Made by a program: the position numbers and the translations under genes. 42,696 bases of DNA. Origin: Streptomyces inhibens (lineage in GTDB: Bacteria > Actinomycetota > Actinomycetes > Streptomycetales > Streptomycetaceae). This document shows, piece by piece, positions 16,259-23,987 of this stretch. The number at the start of each line of letters is the position of its first letter. Position 1 is the first letter of the stretch. The stretch is from assembly GCF_003389455.1 (NCBI RefSeq), contig NZ_QUAC01000171.1, forward strand, positions 1 through 42,696, written 5' to 3'. The notes beneath the pieces are model-generated. The model did no database searches, was not told the DNA's origin, and saw only the letters and a program-made list of their open reading frames with translations.

Positions 16259-16776
16259 GTGGAACGCTCCAGGGCGGCGCGCCAGACCGGGCTGTCGACG
16301 TAGTGGTTGTCGAAGCGTTCCGAGGACTCGGCGATCTCCTTCGGGTCTGCCTCACCGCGCATCACCCGGCCGAGCAGGCGCAGGTAGTCGAACCTGCCCA
16401 TGCCGGGGGTGAAGACGAACAGGACATCCGCCTCGCAGCCCGGGGCGGCCGCGAAGGCGTGCGGGGTGTGGGGCGGTACGGCGAGGAAGTCGCCTGCCTT
16501 GAGGACGGTGACTTCCTCGCCCACCAGGACCTGCAGGGCTCCGCTGATGACGAAGAAGAGTTCCGATGCCCGGGTGTGGAAGTGGGCGGGCGCCCCTATC
16601 GCGCCCTTGGCGAAGGTGGATCGGTAGCTCGTGCAGCCGCCTGCGGTGCCGTCCGAGTCGGCCAGCAGGGTCATCACGCTGCTCGGGTCGGCACAGGTCT
16701 CGGCGTCTGCATGGCGGGTCAGCATCGCCTCGAGCGGGGTCGTGGTCGCGGGCATGGTGGGCGTTTTTTCGTTCAT
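16255..16776 (-). CDS. Cupin-domain protein
   Basis: 173 residues. A single RmlC-type cupin barrel shows motif 1 (GAPAHFHTRASELFFVISG, the HxHxxxxE pattern) and motif 2 (GDFLAVPPHTPHAF, ending in the last His ligand), so a metal-binding barrel is expected. Many cupins of this form are quercetinase-like dioxygenases. The ATG at 16776 gives a typical N terminus; the C-terminal helix carries RGEADPKEIAESSERFDNHY. It overlaps the VOC gene by 4 bases and follows the MFS gene by 47 bases, so it is in the same operon. The substrate is unknown. Confidence 0.85.
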   Translation of the reverse strand: MNEKTPTMPATTTPLEAMLTRHADAETCADPSSVMTLLADSDGTAGGCTSYRSTFAKGAIGAPAHFHTRASELFFVISGALQVLVGEEVTVLKAGDFLAVPPHTPHAFAAAPGCEADVLFVFTPGMGRFDYLRLLGRVMRGEADPKEIAESSERFDNHYVDSPVWRAALERST

Positions 16777-16823
16777 GATCGTGATCCTAAGTGCGAGGGT
16801 GGGACAGGACTGGGCGAGGCGTG

Positions 16824-18068
16824 TCAGCCGCCCAGCGTGATCAGGGCTGCGATCGCTGGGCCGAAGGCACCGCCCAGCTGGTAGCAGAGGTTGAACAGGC
16901 CGATCGCTGTGGGGCGCTGAGTGGTCGGCGCGGCCTGGGTGGCGTATACGGCGAGCGTGGCCTGGCCAGCGCTCGTCGTGAAGACGGCCAGCGTCGCGAC
17001 CAGCAGGAGCAGCGGCGCCCAGGGGGTCAGCACGGCGGTGAGCGGGGCCAGCGCTCCGACCGTGAGCAGGATCGTCAGGACCCGCGGGCGGCCCAGCCGG
17101 GCCGAGGCCGCGGCCAGCACCATGGAGAGCGCGGAGCCTGCGAGGAGAGCGACCAGCTGGCCGGTGCCGATCGTGGAGGTCGACCAGTCGGTACGGTCGC
17201 GCAGCAGCTGCGGGATGGTGAAGAGCAGCGTGAAATACGAGGTCGCGAAGGTGCAGGCGAGCAGGGCGGAGAGGGCGAAGGCCCGGGTGCGCAGCAGCGT
17301 TGCGGGGACGAAGCCCGTGGGGTTGGACCGGATGTGCAGGGCCAGTAGCACGGTCGTCAGCAGCGAGGCGGCCACCGCCGGGAGCGGGTAGCGCGGGATG
17401 AGTACCAGGGCCGTCGCCGTCAGGACCAGCAGGGCGGCGCCCCGGCCGTCGAAGGGGGTGGTCTGCTTGGGTGCGGACAGGTCGGCGCGGCGCATGACCG
17501 CCGGCAGGGCCAGGAGGGCGACCGCCCCAACGGCGAGGGACACCCGCCAGGAGGCCGTGCCCGCGATCGCCGAGCCGAGCAGCGGTCCGACCGCGCCCAG
17601 CGTCCCGAAGCCCGCCGTGATCACGCCCATTCGGCGGACCGAACCCGCCAGGCTCATCGCCGCGGTGACCAGGCCCGCGCCGCCCACCGCCTGGGCCGCC
17701 CGGCCTGCCATGGCCAGCGGCAGCCAGGGCGCCACGGCGACGACCGCGGTGCCGGCCACGATCAGGGCCGCGCTCAGCCGGAGCGTGTTGCCCAGGCCGC
17801 GGCGGCGCAGCAGGCCCGCCATCAGCGGGGTGCCGACGGCCATGGCCCAGGCGAAGACCGTGACGAGCCAGGTCGCCGTGGCCGTACGGACGCCGAGCGA
17901 GCCAGCCATGTCGGGCAGGATCAGGACCGGGCTGTTGGCGCTCGCGGCGACCGGGGTGGCCAGCAACGCCAGCCATGCAGACGGGACGTGGCGCGAAGCC
18001 GGCGTGGCGGGCGCGGTGGCGGGGGCCGGTGCCTGCGCGGCGTAGCGGGGGCGGGTGAGCAGAGACAT
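16824..18068 (-). CDS. MFS drug/metabolite exporter
   Basis: A 414-residue major-facilitator protein with about 12 hydrophobic segments. The N-terminal half shows WLVTVFAWAMAVGTPLMAGL and the loop RRRGLGNTLRLSAALIVAGT, a DHA1-type arrangement with motif A degenerate, plus GGAGLVTAAMSLAGS. These features match the CmlR/AraJ-like efflux group seen in Streptomyces. It acts in the cytoplasmic membrane as a proton-coupled exporter; substrate unknown. It lies between the nitroreductase and cupin genes and is probably MarR-controlled through the operators at 18789-18849. The N-terminal 25 residues are Ala/Pro rich and cytoplasmic. Confidence 0.88.
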   Translation of the reverse strand: MSLLTRPRYAAQAPAPATAPATPASRHVPSAWLALLATPVAASANSPVLILPDMAGSLGVRTATATWLVTVFAWAMAVGTPLMAGLLRRRGLGNTLRLSAALIVAGTAVVAVAPWLPLAMAGRAAQAVGGAGLVTAAMSLAGSVRRMGVITAGFGTLGAVGPLLGSAIAGTASWRVSLAVGAVALLALPAVMRRADLSAPKQTTPFDGRGAALLVLTATALVLIPRYPLPAVAASLLTTVLLALHIRSNPTGFVPATLLRTRAFALSALLACTFATSYFTLLFTIPQLLRDRTDWSTSTIGTGQLVALLAGSALSMVLAAASARLGRPRVLTILLTVGALAPLTAVLTPWAPLLLLVATLAVFTTSAGQATLAVYATQAAPTTQRPTAIGLFNLCYQLGGAFGPAIAALITLGG

Positions 18069-18164
18069 GGCAGGCTCCGGAAGGTGAGGGGGTCGGCGTG
18101 GAGGGCTCAGGGAAGTCAGGAAGGCGGTTCAGGCAGGCCAAGCAGCTCACGCAGCTCAGGCGGC

Positions 18165-18758
18165 TCAGACCGTGGTGACGACCTCGTGGTAGGCGAGCCG
18201 CGGCGAGCGCGGGAACCAGGCGTCCGCTCCGGGGCGGCCGATGTTCACGACCATCAGAGGCGTGTGGTCGTCGTCCAGGAACTCCTTCTGCACACCCGGG
18301 AAGTCGAAGCCGGTCATCGGCCCCGCGGCCAGCCCCGCCGCGCGCACGCCGAGGATGAAGTACGCCGCCTGGAGCGTCGCGTTGAGCAGCGCGGACTCCT
18401 CGCGGACCGGGCGGTTGGCGAAGAAGAGGTCCTTGGCCCGTGGGAAGTGCGGGAGCAGCGCGGGGAGCTCCTCGTGGAACTCGTTGTCGGCGGCGAGGAC
18501 CGCGATCAGCGGCGCGGCCGCAGTCTTACGCCGGTTCCCCTCGTCCATGAGGTCCACGAGCCGCTCGCGGGCCTCGTCGGAGCGGACCAGGACCACCCGC
18601 AGCGGCGACTGGTTGTAGGCGGTCGGGGCGTACTTGACCAGGTCGTAGATCGCCTGGACCTGGTCCTCGGTCACTGGCTCGGTGGTGAAGGTGTTGGCGG
18701 TGCGGGCCTGGCGGAAGAGGAGGTCCTGGGCGGTGGGGTGGAGAGCGAGCTCGGACAT
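18165..18758 (-). CDS. Nitroreductase family, RutE/HadB-like
   Basis: A 197-residue FMN-dependent oxidoreductase of the malonic-semialdehyde-reductase (RutE) type. The motif DLVKYAPTAYNQSPLRVVLV contains the FMN-binding SxxNxQP-like segment, followed by LLNATLQAAYFILGVRAAGL and AAGPMTGFD, all RutE-family signatures. The ATG at 18758 heads the operon nitroreductase > MFS > cupin > VOC, and it is divergent from a MarR regulator gene. Streptomycetes often pair such enzymes with MarR regulators sensing quinones or electrophiles, which would fit the operon, but the inducer is not shown here. Confidence 0.9.
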   Translation of the reverse strand: MSELALHPTAQDLLFRQARTANTFTTEPVTEDQVQAIYDLVKYAPTAYNQSPLRVVLVRSDEARERLVDLMDEGNRRKTAAAPLIAVLAADNEFHEELPALLPHFPRAKDLFFANRPVREESALLNATLQAAYFILGVRAAGLAAGPMTGFDFPGVQKEFLDDDHTPLMVVNIGRPGADAWFPRSPRLAYHEVVTTV

Positions 18759-18788
18759 CGGGGGTGCTCCTGTCGTTCAGTCTTGATA

Positions 18789-18849
18789 ATCTCAACGTTG
18801 AGATAAAAGCAGCTCGACTCTCTCAACGTCAAGTGTCTTAACGTTGAGA
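18789..18849. promoter_or_regulatory. Cluster of MarR-type operators in the divergent promoter
   Basis: Three related sites lie in the nitroreductase/marR gap: a perfect 16-base palindrome ATCTCAACGTTGAGAT at 18789-18804, a degraded site TCTCAACGTCAAG at 18821-18833, and TCTTAACGTTGAGA at 18836-18849 with one mismatched pair. All share the AACGTT core. Placement 5' to both genes fits autoregulation plus control of the operon. Confidence 0.75.
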
Positions 18850-18876
18850 AGATGTCCATTGAGAGGAGTGACAGTG

Positions 18877-19383
18877 ATGAGCGATGCCGTGGACGCGATC
18901 ATCGGTCAGTGGGCCAAGGAGCGCCCCGACGTGGTGGAGGATCTCTGGCCGGTGCAGCTCTTCGGGCGGATCCAGCGGCTGGCCCGGGTGGTCGACAAGT
19001 CCGCCAGGGCCGCGGCCGCCGCACACGGCGTGGAGCACGGCGAGTTCGACGTGCTCACCACGCTGCAGCGCTCCGGGCCGCCCTACACCCTCACCGCCGG
19101 GGCCTTCCTCAAGGCATCCATGGTGACCTCCGGTGCGATCACCAACCGCATCGACAAGATGGAGGCCAAGGGCCTGGTCGAGCGAGTACGTGACGGCGAC
19201 GACCGGCGCACCATCAAGATCCGCCTCACCGAACACGGACACGAGGTCACCCGGGCCGCCTTCGCCGACCATCTGGCGAACTACGCACAGCTGCTCGCCG
19301 ACGTGGACCGCGACCTGGTCGACAAGACCGCCGAGGGCCTCCGCCAAGTGCTGGAGACCCTCGGCGACACCACCATCAAGTGA
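18877..19383 (+). CDS. MarR-family transcriptional regulator
   Basis: 168 residues with a winged helix: HGEFDVLTTLQRSGPPYTLT, KASMVTSGAITNRIDKMEAK and the wing GLVERVRDGDDRRTIKIRLT with its conserved DxRR. This is the MarR fold; dimerisation helices flank it. The ATG at 18877 is 8 bases after GAGAGGAG (an adjacent in-frame GTG at 18874 is also possible). It is divergent from the nitroreductase operon with palindromic operators between, so it probably represses both its own gene and that operon until a small ligand binds. Confidence 0.92.
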   Translation: MSDAVDAIIGQWAKERPDVVEDLWPVQLFGRIQRLARVVDKSARAAAAAHGVEHGEFDVLTTLQRSGPPYTLTAGAFLKASMVTSGAITNRIDKMEAKGLVERVRDGDDRRTIKIRLTEHGHEVTRAAFADHLANYAQLLADVDRDLVDKTAEGLRQVLETLGDTTIK

Positions 19384-19464
19384 TGGCTGTCCGAATGCAC
19401 ACGGTGGGCCGGATGTGATGGCCGTCGCACCCCGTTCGTGATGCCGCCAGTGCGCGGCGTCCGG

Positions 19465-19575
19465 CTAAGCCTCCACCTCGTACGTTTCGGGAGCCGCCGT
19501 CCAGGACGAGGTCGCCGGCGCGACCGGCGCCGCCTTGCCCAGATCCACCGCGAGCGACGCCGTCGCGGCATCCAG
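19465..19575 (-). pseudogene. Unidentified C-terminal gene remnant
   Basis: A minus-strand frame ending in TAG at 19465 reads DAATASLAVDLGKAAPVAPA, then TSSWTAAPETYEVEA. Nearly every codon ends in G or C, as in real genes here, and the tail 'TAAPETYEVEA' looks like a protein C terminus. It has no start and stops making sense where the resolvase tail begins on the other strand (about 19578). I do not know the parent family. Confidence 0.35.
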
Positions 19576-19577
19576 GT

Positions 19578-19844
19578 ATGGAGCGCGAGTACATCCGCGA
19601 CCGCACCCTCGAAGGCCACGAATCCGCCCGCAAACGCGGCAAGACCATCGGCGGCGCCGGCGTCACCGACGACTCCATGCCCATGGCCCTCCACCTGCGC
19701 GACCAGGAGATGAGCCTCCGCGACATCGCCAAGCGACTCGTCATCACCACGGGCGCAAAGAAGGGCCGGCACCCCTCACCCGCGACCGTCATGCGGATGC
19801 TGCGCGAACACGACGAACAGACCGTCACAGTCTCGGCCCCATAG
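19578..19844 (+). pseudogene. C-terminal remnant of a serine resolvase/recombinase
   Basis: 88 residues remain: MEREYIRDRTLEGHESARKR, then GKTIGGA, the end of the catalytic domain and the E-helix of a Tn3-type resolvase. A C-terminal helix-turn-helix follows (LHLRDQEMSLRDIAKRL and the final PSATVMRMLRE-like helix, here PSPATVMRMLREHDE). The catalytic serine and N-terminal domain are missing, so it cannot recombine DNA. The ATG at 19578 is an internal Met. With the transposase tail at 15618 it makes a pair typical of Tn3-family transposons, on the same strand and about 4 kb apart. Confidence 0.75.
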
Positions 19845-19923
19845 ACGGCCGCGTCAGACGATCAAGAACATTCCATGGCGGGTTTCTGGCGTATCCAGTT
19901 TCATGCCCCTAGCCAGAGCCGCA

Positions 19924-20628
19924 TCACCCGACAGCGCCGGGTGGCCCCACCCGATCGACGAGTCCGCCCGGTGTCCATCGCGCCCCGCCCATCAACCGCC
20001 CGAGGCCCGCCCAGGCGAAGTTCATCATCGTGGCCGCCGTGTCCTTGGCCGAAGAGTGCTCCCACTCCCCCGAAGCACCTTCGTCCGTACGGGCGTTGGC
20101 CCATTCGGCGAGTGACTCGGCCGCGCCGATCAGGGCGTGCGCAACCCCCGCCACCTCCCGTTCGGCCAGCTCACCGGCGCAGCCCGCCTCCTTTGCCGCC
20201 GCGCCGATCAGATCCGTCACGAACTCCGCGATCTCCGCCCGCATCGCGGCGACTTCGCGCGCGAACGGCTCCCCGTGCGTCCGCGCCTGCTGATGCAGCA
20301 CCGCCCAGCTGTCCGGATGCTCCGCGGTGTGCGAGAAGAAGCCCTTCAGCCCGCTCCACAGTCGCCGGTCGGCCGCCGCCCCGGGTTCGACCGCCGCCGT
20401 CAAGGCCGCCACCAGCGCCGCCGACTCCCGCCGGATCACCGCGCTGAACAGGTCCTCCTTCGAATTCAGGTAGAGGTAGACCAGCGGCTTGGAGACCCCG
20501 GCCACCTCGGCGATCTCGTCCATCGAGGCCGCCCGATAGCCACGCCGCGCGAACGTCAGCACCGCGGCGTCCAGCATCTGCTGCTCCCGGACGGCGCGCG
20601 GCACCCGCTTGCTCTTCACAGCTCCCAC
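19924..20628 (-). CDS. TetR-family transcriptional regulator
   Basis: 234 residues. The N-terminal helix-turn-helix is LDAAVLTFARRGYRAASMDE, then IAEVAGVSKPLVYLYLNSKE, an unambiguous TetR DNA-binding domain. The C-terminal part is an all-helical ligand domain ending in a Gly/Pro-rich tail. The GTG at 20628 is taken as start; an in-frame GTG at 20619 is possible and neither has a clean ribosome site. It is divergent from an alpha/beta-hydrolase gene with a CGAGACG-ATA-CGTCTCG palindrome between, so control of that gene and itself is likely. Confidence 0.92.
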   Translation of the reverse strand: MGAVKSKRVPRAVREQQMLDAAVLTFARRGYRAASMDEIAEVAGVSKPLVYLYLNSKEDLFSAVIRRESAALVAALTAAVEPGAAADRRLWSGLKGFFSHTAEHPDSWAVLHQQARTHGEPFAREVAAMRAEIAEFVTDLIGAAAKEAGCAGELAEREVAGVAHALIGAAESLAEWANARTDEGASGEWEHSSAKDTAATMMNFAWAGLGRLMGGARWTPGGLVDRVGPPGAVG

Positions 20629-20721
20629 CCTGAATGTCCCTCCATCCCGCCCCTTTACTGCCGAGTAAGTTTACGATCTTCGCCTTCTACCCCTCTTTTC
20701 TTGACACGATCCCCGCCATGG

Positions 20722-20738
20722 CGAGACGATACGTCTCG
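20722..20738. promoter_or_regulatory. TetR-type operator
   Basis: CGAGACG-ATA-CGTCTCG, perfect 7-base arms, lies between the TetR gene and the hydrolase gene. A TTGACA -35-like hexamer at 20701-20706 precedes it, so the palindrome would overlap the promoter reading toward the hydrolase. Confidence 0.65.
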
Positions 20739-20790
20739 TTACGTTGACGGACCGGCAGCCTGTGCCCGCACCCCCTCCGGAGGTCACCCC

Positions 20791-21672
20791 ATGGAGCAGT
20801 TCATCGACGCCGCCCCCGGCATCCGCCTGTGGACCGAGCAGCGCGGCGCGGCCGACGCACCCCCGTTGCTGCTGATCATGGGCGCTCAGGCGACCGGCGT
20901 CGGCTGGCCGGAGCCGCTGGTCGATGCGCTGGCCGCGCACCACCGGGTCATCCGCTACGACCACCGCGACACCGGTCGCTCCACCTGGCCGTTCGACGAG
21001 CGGCCGTACCGGATCGCGGATCTCGCCGATGACGTGATCGCGGTCCTGGACGGGCTGGGCATCGGGCGGGCGCATATCGTCGGCATGTCATTGGGCGGCA
21101 TGCTGGCCCAGATGATGCTCGCCGACCACCCCGACCGACTGCTCAGCGCCACTCTCATCGGCACCAGCGCCCTCAGCACCACCCCCTACACCACCCCCGA
21201 CGGCAGCACGGTCCCGGTCGAGGCGCTCCCGGGCATCTCACCCGAGGTCCTGGAGCTGTGGGCCCGTCCGGTCGAGGATCATGGCCAGGCGGCCGAGGTG
21301 CAGCGCCGGATCGAACACTGGCGCGTACTCGCCGGTGACCAACTCCCCTTCGACGCCGACCACTTCCACGCCCTCGAACAGCGGGTCATCGCGCACACCG
21401 GCCACCACCGCACCGGCACCGCGCACGGTCGCGCCGACAACAGCGGCATGCTGCGCACCGACCAGCTCGCCAAGAACGAGGTGCCCACCCTCGTGGTCTC
21501 CGCGCCCGCCGAGCCGGTCTTCCCGCCGCCGCACCCCGAGCACCTCGCGCAGTGCGTCAACGGCGCGTATGTCGTCGAGATCCCGGGGATGGGGCATGCG
21601 CTGCCGCCCGCCGTACAGGGGCCGCTCGCCACGGCGATCCTGGCCCATACGGGGGCGACGGCGACGGGCTGA
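20791..21672 (+). CDS. Alpha/beta-hydrolase
   Basis: 293 residues of the alpha/beta-hydrolase-1 family. VIRYDHRDTGRST is the conserved strand-turn before the cap, the nucleophile elbow GMSLGG supplies the serine (about residue 104), and the late PGMGHALPP supplies the catalytic His; the acid is expected near VVSAPAEPVFPP. It resembles aclacinomycin methylesterase/RdmC-like and carboxylesterase members common in Streptomyces, but the substrate is not evident. The ATG at 20791 has CGGAGG 9 bases upstream. Control by the divergent TetR gene is likely. Confidence 0.88.
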   Translation: MEQFIDAAPGIRLWTEQRGAADAPPLLLIMGAQATGVGWPEPLVDALAAHHRVIRYDHRDTGRSTWPFDERPYRIADLADDVIAVLDGLGIGRAHIVGMSLGGMLAQMMLADHPDRLLSATLIGTSALSTTPYTTPDGSTVPVEALPGISPEVLELWARPVEDHGQAAEVQRRIEHWRVLAGDQLPFDADHFHALEQRVIAHTGHHRTGTAHGRADNSGMLRTDQLAKNEVPTLVVSAPAEPVFPPPHPEHLAQCVNGAYVVEIPGMGHALPPAVQGPLATAILAHTGATATG

Positions 21673-21703
21673 GGGGACGGCCGCCGCACGCCCCGGCGCA
21701 CAT

Positions 21704-21753
21704 ACGACGGCGCCCCCACAGCCAGTACTCCAAGGCTGCGGGGGCGCCGTCGT
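21704..21753. terminator. Bidirectional terminator between convergent genes
   Basis: A 20-base inverted repeat, ACGACGGCGCCCCC-a-CAGCC with its complement, with one mismatch and a 10-base loop, between the hydrolase and symporter stops. Confidence 0.85.
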
Positions 21754-21767
21754 GCGGTCGCTTCGGG

Positions 21768-23138
21768 TCAGCTCGCGGTGGCCGCGGCGGGGACCGGGGT
21801 GGCCTCCGGCGTGGCCGGCGTGCCGGCCTCGGTGTCGCCGATGCGGATGCTGGTCGCGCTCGCGTAGGCGTCGCGGTCCAGGATCTTCTCCTTGGCGGAG
21901 ACCAGGATCGGGATGACCGCCTGGCCGGCGACGTTGGTGGCCGTACGCATCATGTCCAGGATCGGGTCGATGGCCATCAGCAGGCCGACGCCCTCCAGGG
22001 GGAGACCCAGCGTGGAGAGGGTCAGCGTCAGCATGACCGTCGCGCCGGTCAGACCGGCGGTGGCGGCGGAGCCGATGACGGAGACGAAGGCGATCAGGAT
22101 GTAGTCGCCGATGCCGAGGTGGACGTCGAAGATCTGGGCGATGAAGATCGCGGCGATCGCCGGGTAGATCGAGGCGCAGCCGTCCATCTTGGTCGTCGAG
22201 CCGAACGGCACCGCGAAGGAGGCGTACTCACGCGGCACGCCGAGGCGCTCGGTGACCTTCTGGGTGACCGGCATGGTGCCGACCGAGGAGCGGGAGACGA
22301 AGGCCAGCTGGATGGCGGGCCAGGCGCCGCGGAAGAACTGGAGCGGGTTGACCTTGGCGACGGTCGACAGCAGCAGCGGGTAGACGCCGAAGAGGACGAT
22401 CGCGCAGCCGACGTAGATGTCGACGGTGAAGGTCGCGTACTTGCCGATCAGGTTCCAGCCGTACGTCGCGATGGCGTTGCCGATGAGGCCGACGGTGCCG
22501 ATGGGGGCGAGGCGGATGACCCACCACAGGGCCTTCTGGAGCAGTTCGAGGACCGAGCGGCTGACCTTGAGGACCGGCTCGGCCTTCTCGCCGAGCTGGA
22601 GGGCGGCGATACCGGCGACGGCCGCCATGAAGACGATCTGCAGGACGTTGAGCTCGGTGAACGGCGTGATGATGTCGGTGGGGACGATGCCGGTCAGGAA
22701 GTCGATCCAGGAGCCCGCGTGGTCGGGGAGCTTGCCGTCCTTGGGGGTCAGGCCGGTGCCCGCGCCGGGGTGGGTGAGCAGGCCGATCGCCAGGCCGATC
22801 GCTACGGCGATCAGCGAGGTGGCCATGAACCACAGCAGGGTGCGGGTGGCGAGCCGGGCGGCGTTGTTGACCTGCCGCAGATTGGTGATCGACACCAGGA
22901 TCGCGAAGAAGACCAGCGGGGCCACGGCCAGCTTCAGCAGCTGGACGAAGAGGTCGCCGATGTGCTCCAGCGTGGAGGTGAGCCAGCCGAGGTCACCGCT
23001 CTTGGCGATCCAGCCGAGCAGCACGCCCAGGGCGAGGCCGGCCAGGATCTGAACCCAGAACGGGACCTTGGGTATGCGGGAGGACTTGGGGGTCTGGGGG
23101 GCCTGTGAAGACTCGGCGGTCTCGGCAGACGTGGACAA
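21768..23138 (-). CDS. Dicarboxylate/amino acid:cation symporter (DAACS)
   Basis: A 456-residue GltP/DctA-family transporter in the cytoplasmic membrane. The serine-rich re-entrant loop (SRSSVGTMPVTQKV), the GSTTKMDG motif on TM7 and the MAIDPILDMMRTATNVAGQA motif on TM8 are all present, so a substrate-active glutamate, aspartate or C4-dicarboxylate carrier is expected. A GTG at 23147 opens the frame, but the only ribosome site (GGAG) lies 8 bases from a TTG at 23138 and 1 base from the GTG, so TTG is preferred. The C terminus is Ala/Pro/Thr rich. Its leader region contains an AT-rich inverted repeat (23378-23396). Confidence 0.92.
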   Translation of the reverse strand: MSTSAETAESSQAPQTPKSSRIPKVPFWVQILAGLALGVLLGWIAKSGDLGWLTSTLEHIGDLFVQLLKLAVAPLVFFAILVSITNLRQVNNAARLATRTLLWFMATSLIAVAIGLAIGLLTHPGAGTGLTPKDGKLPDHAGSWIDFLTGIVPTDIITPFTELNVLQIVFMAAVAGIAALQLGEKAEPVLKVSRSVLELLQKALWWVIRLAPIGTVGLIGNAIATYGWNLIGKYATFTVDIYVGCAIVLFGVYPLLLSTVAKVNPLQFFRGAWPAIQLAFVSRSSVGTMPVTQKVTERLGVPREYASFAVPFGSTTKMDGCASIYPAIAAIFIAQIFDVHLGIGDYILIAFVSVIGSAATAGLTGATVMLTLTLSTLGLPLEGVGLLMAIDPILDMMRTATNVAGQAVIPILVSAKEKILDRDAYASATSIRIGDTEAGTPATPEATPVPAAATAS

Positions 23139-23377
23139 CGGACACACTCCGGGAACAGGTAAGACGTCGGGAAAACGGCGTAAGTGAGCGCCAGGAGGTC
23201 CGTGCTTCAGACAGGATCTCCGGCCGCTGGACGAGGTCAGTCAGCGGCGGCAACAGGCCGCGGACATACAGCGGCAAAGATCGACGTGCAGGCGCGCCAC
23301 GAGCGGAACGCTCATGGGGAACGGGGGCGCGGCTGCGGTCTTCATGACAAGTACGTTAACACTTGAACTTTGAGGAA
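23139..23377 (-). promoter_or_regulatory. Upstream region of the symporter gene
   Basis: No coding frame is convincing here. On the minus strand a TTGGGT hexamer and a TAACGT hexamer 18 bases apart (-35 near 23394, -10 near 23355) could form the symporter promoter, which would leave a leader of about 210 bases. GTTAAC with flanking CAAGT/ACTTG arms lies at the -10. Confidence 0.3.
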
Positions 23378-23396
23378 CCCAAAGAAAATCTTTGGG
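23378..23396. promoter_or_regulatory. AT-rich inverted repeat over the symporter promoter
   Basis: CCCAAAG-AAAAT-CTTTGGG, perfect 7-base arms. AT-rich palindromes of this kind are rare in this window. It overlaps the putative -35, so an operator is plausible. Confidence 0.5.
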
Positions 23397-23445
23397 ATCT
23401 CCGGGGGTGGACAAGCGGAACCACGGCGGAACGCCCCGTCAACAA

Positions 23446-23498
23446 CACGACAGGCGCCCGGCCGTGGAGCAAAGTCCACGGAACGGGCGCCTGTCGTG
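23446..23498. terminator. Strong hairpin downstream of the DUF4229 gene
   Basis: CACGACAGGCGCCCG pairs perfectly with CGGGCGCCTGTCGTG (15 bp), with an inner CCGTGGA/TCCACGG hairpin. It lies 55 bases past the DUF4229 stop on the minus strand. Confidence 0.8.
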
Positions 23499-23552
23499 AG
23501 ATGCGGCGACTGCGAGGCAGCTGTGAGGCGTCTTACATAAAGGTCTGAATCT

Positions 23553-23843
23553 TTAGAGCAGCCCGTCTTCCTGGCTGGCGTTGGCGGCGAGGCGCTCGCG
23601 CTGGCGGTCGACCTTGGCGACGATCTGCTCGGACATCGCGTCCCGCTGCTTGCGCAGCAGCACAAAGCTGAGCGGCGCGGAGATCACGATGGCGAGCAGC
23701 AGCATCCAGACGGTGTTGGCCGCGCCGACGGCGAGCGGAATGATCCGGAAGTAGGCCAGCACCCACACCACGGCGAAGCAGGCGACGAAAAGGCCGATGC
23801 GAAGGGCGGTGTAGCGGATCGTGGCGAACTTTGGGCTACTCAC
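23553..23843 (-). CDS. DUF4229 small membrane protein
   Basis: 96 residues with two transmembrane helices (about 15-32 IGLFVACFAVVWVLAYF and 44-63 NTVWMLLLAIVISAPLSF), then a charged cytoplasmic tail (LLRKQRDAMSEQIVAKVDRQ). This arrangement matches actinobacterial DUF4229 proteins, which frequently sit next to menaquinone genes; the function is unknown. Transcription is on the minus strand, with a strong hairpin terminator downstream. It is separated by 144 bases from the acetyltransferase gene and could be transcribed with it. Confidence 0.8.
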   Translation of the reverse strand: MSSPKFATIRYTALRIGLFVACFAVVWVLAYFRIIPLAVGAANTVWMLLLAIVISAPLSFVLLRKQRDAMSEQIVAKVDRQRERLAANASQEDGLL

Positions 23844-23987
23844 GGACGGGACCTTCTTCTCAACGGCAACCTAAAGGGTCGCCGTCCAGTCAAGCACAGC
23901 GCCTGGGCCGATCTTCCCGGCCCCCGGCACAGGCCCGGACCCGGCACTCCGGCGCAGCACATCGGCGCAGCTCAGCGGCCCGGCCGG

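Noticed and set aside
19578..19844. Intact small DNA-binding protein
   Set aside because: The sequence is clearly the C-terminal part of a resolvase with no catalytic domain and no ribosome site, so it is a remnant.
22993..23277. 94-residue minus-strand leader ORF upstream of the symporter
   Set aside because: Overlaps the start of the symporter gene, lacks a ribosome site and has no recognisable features.
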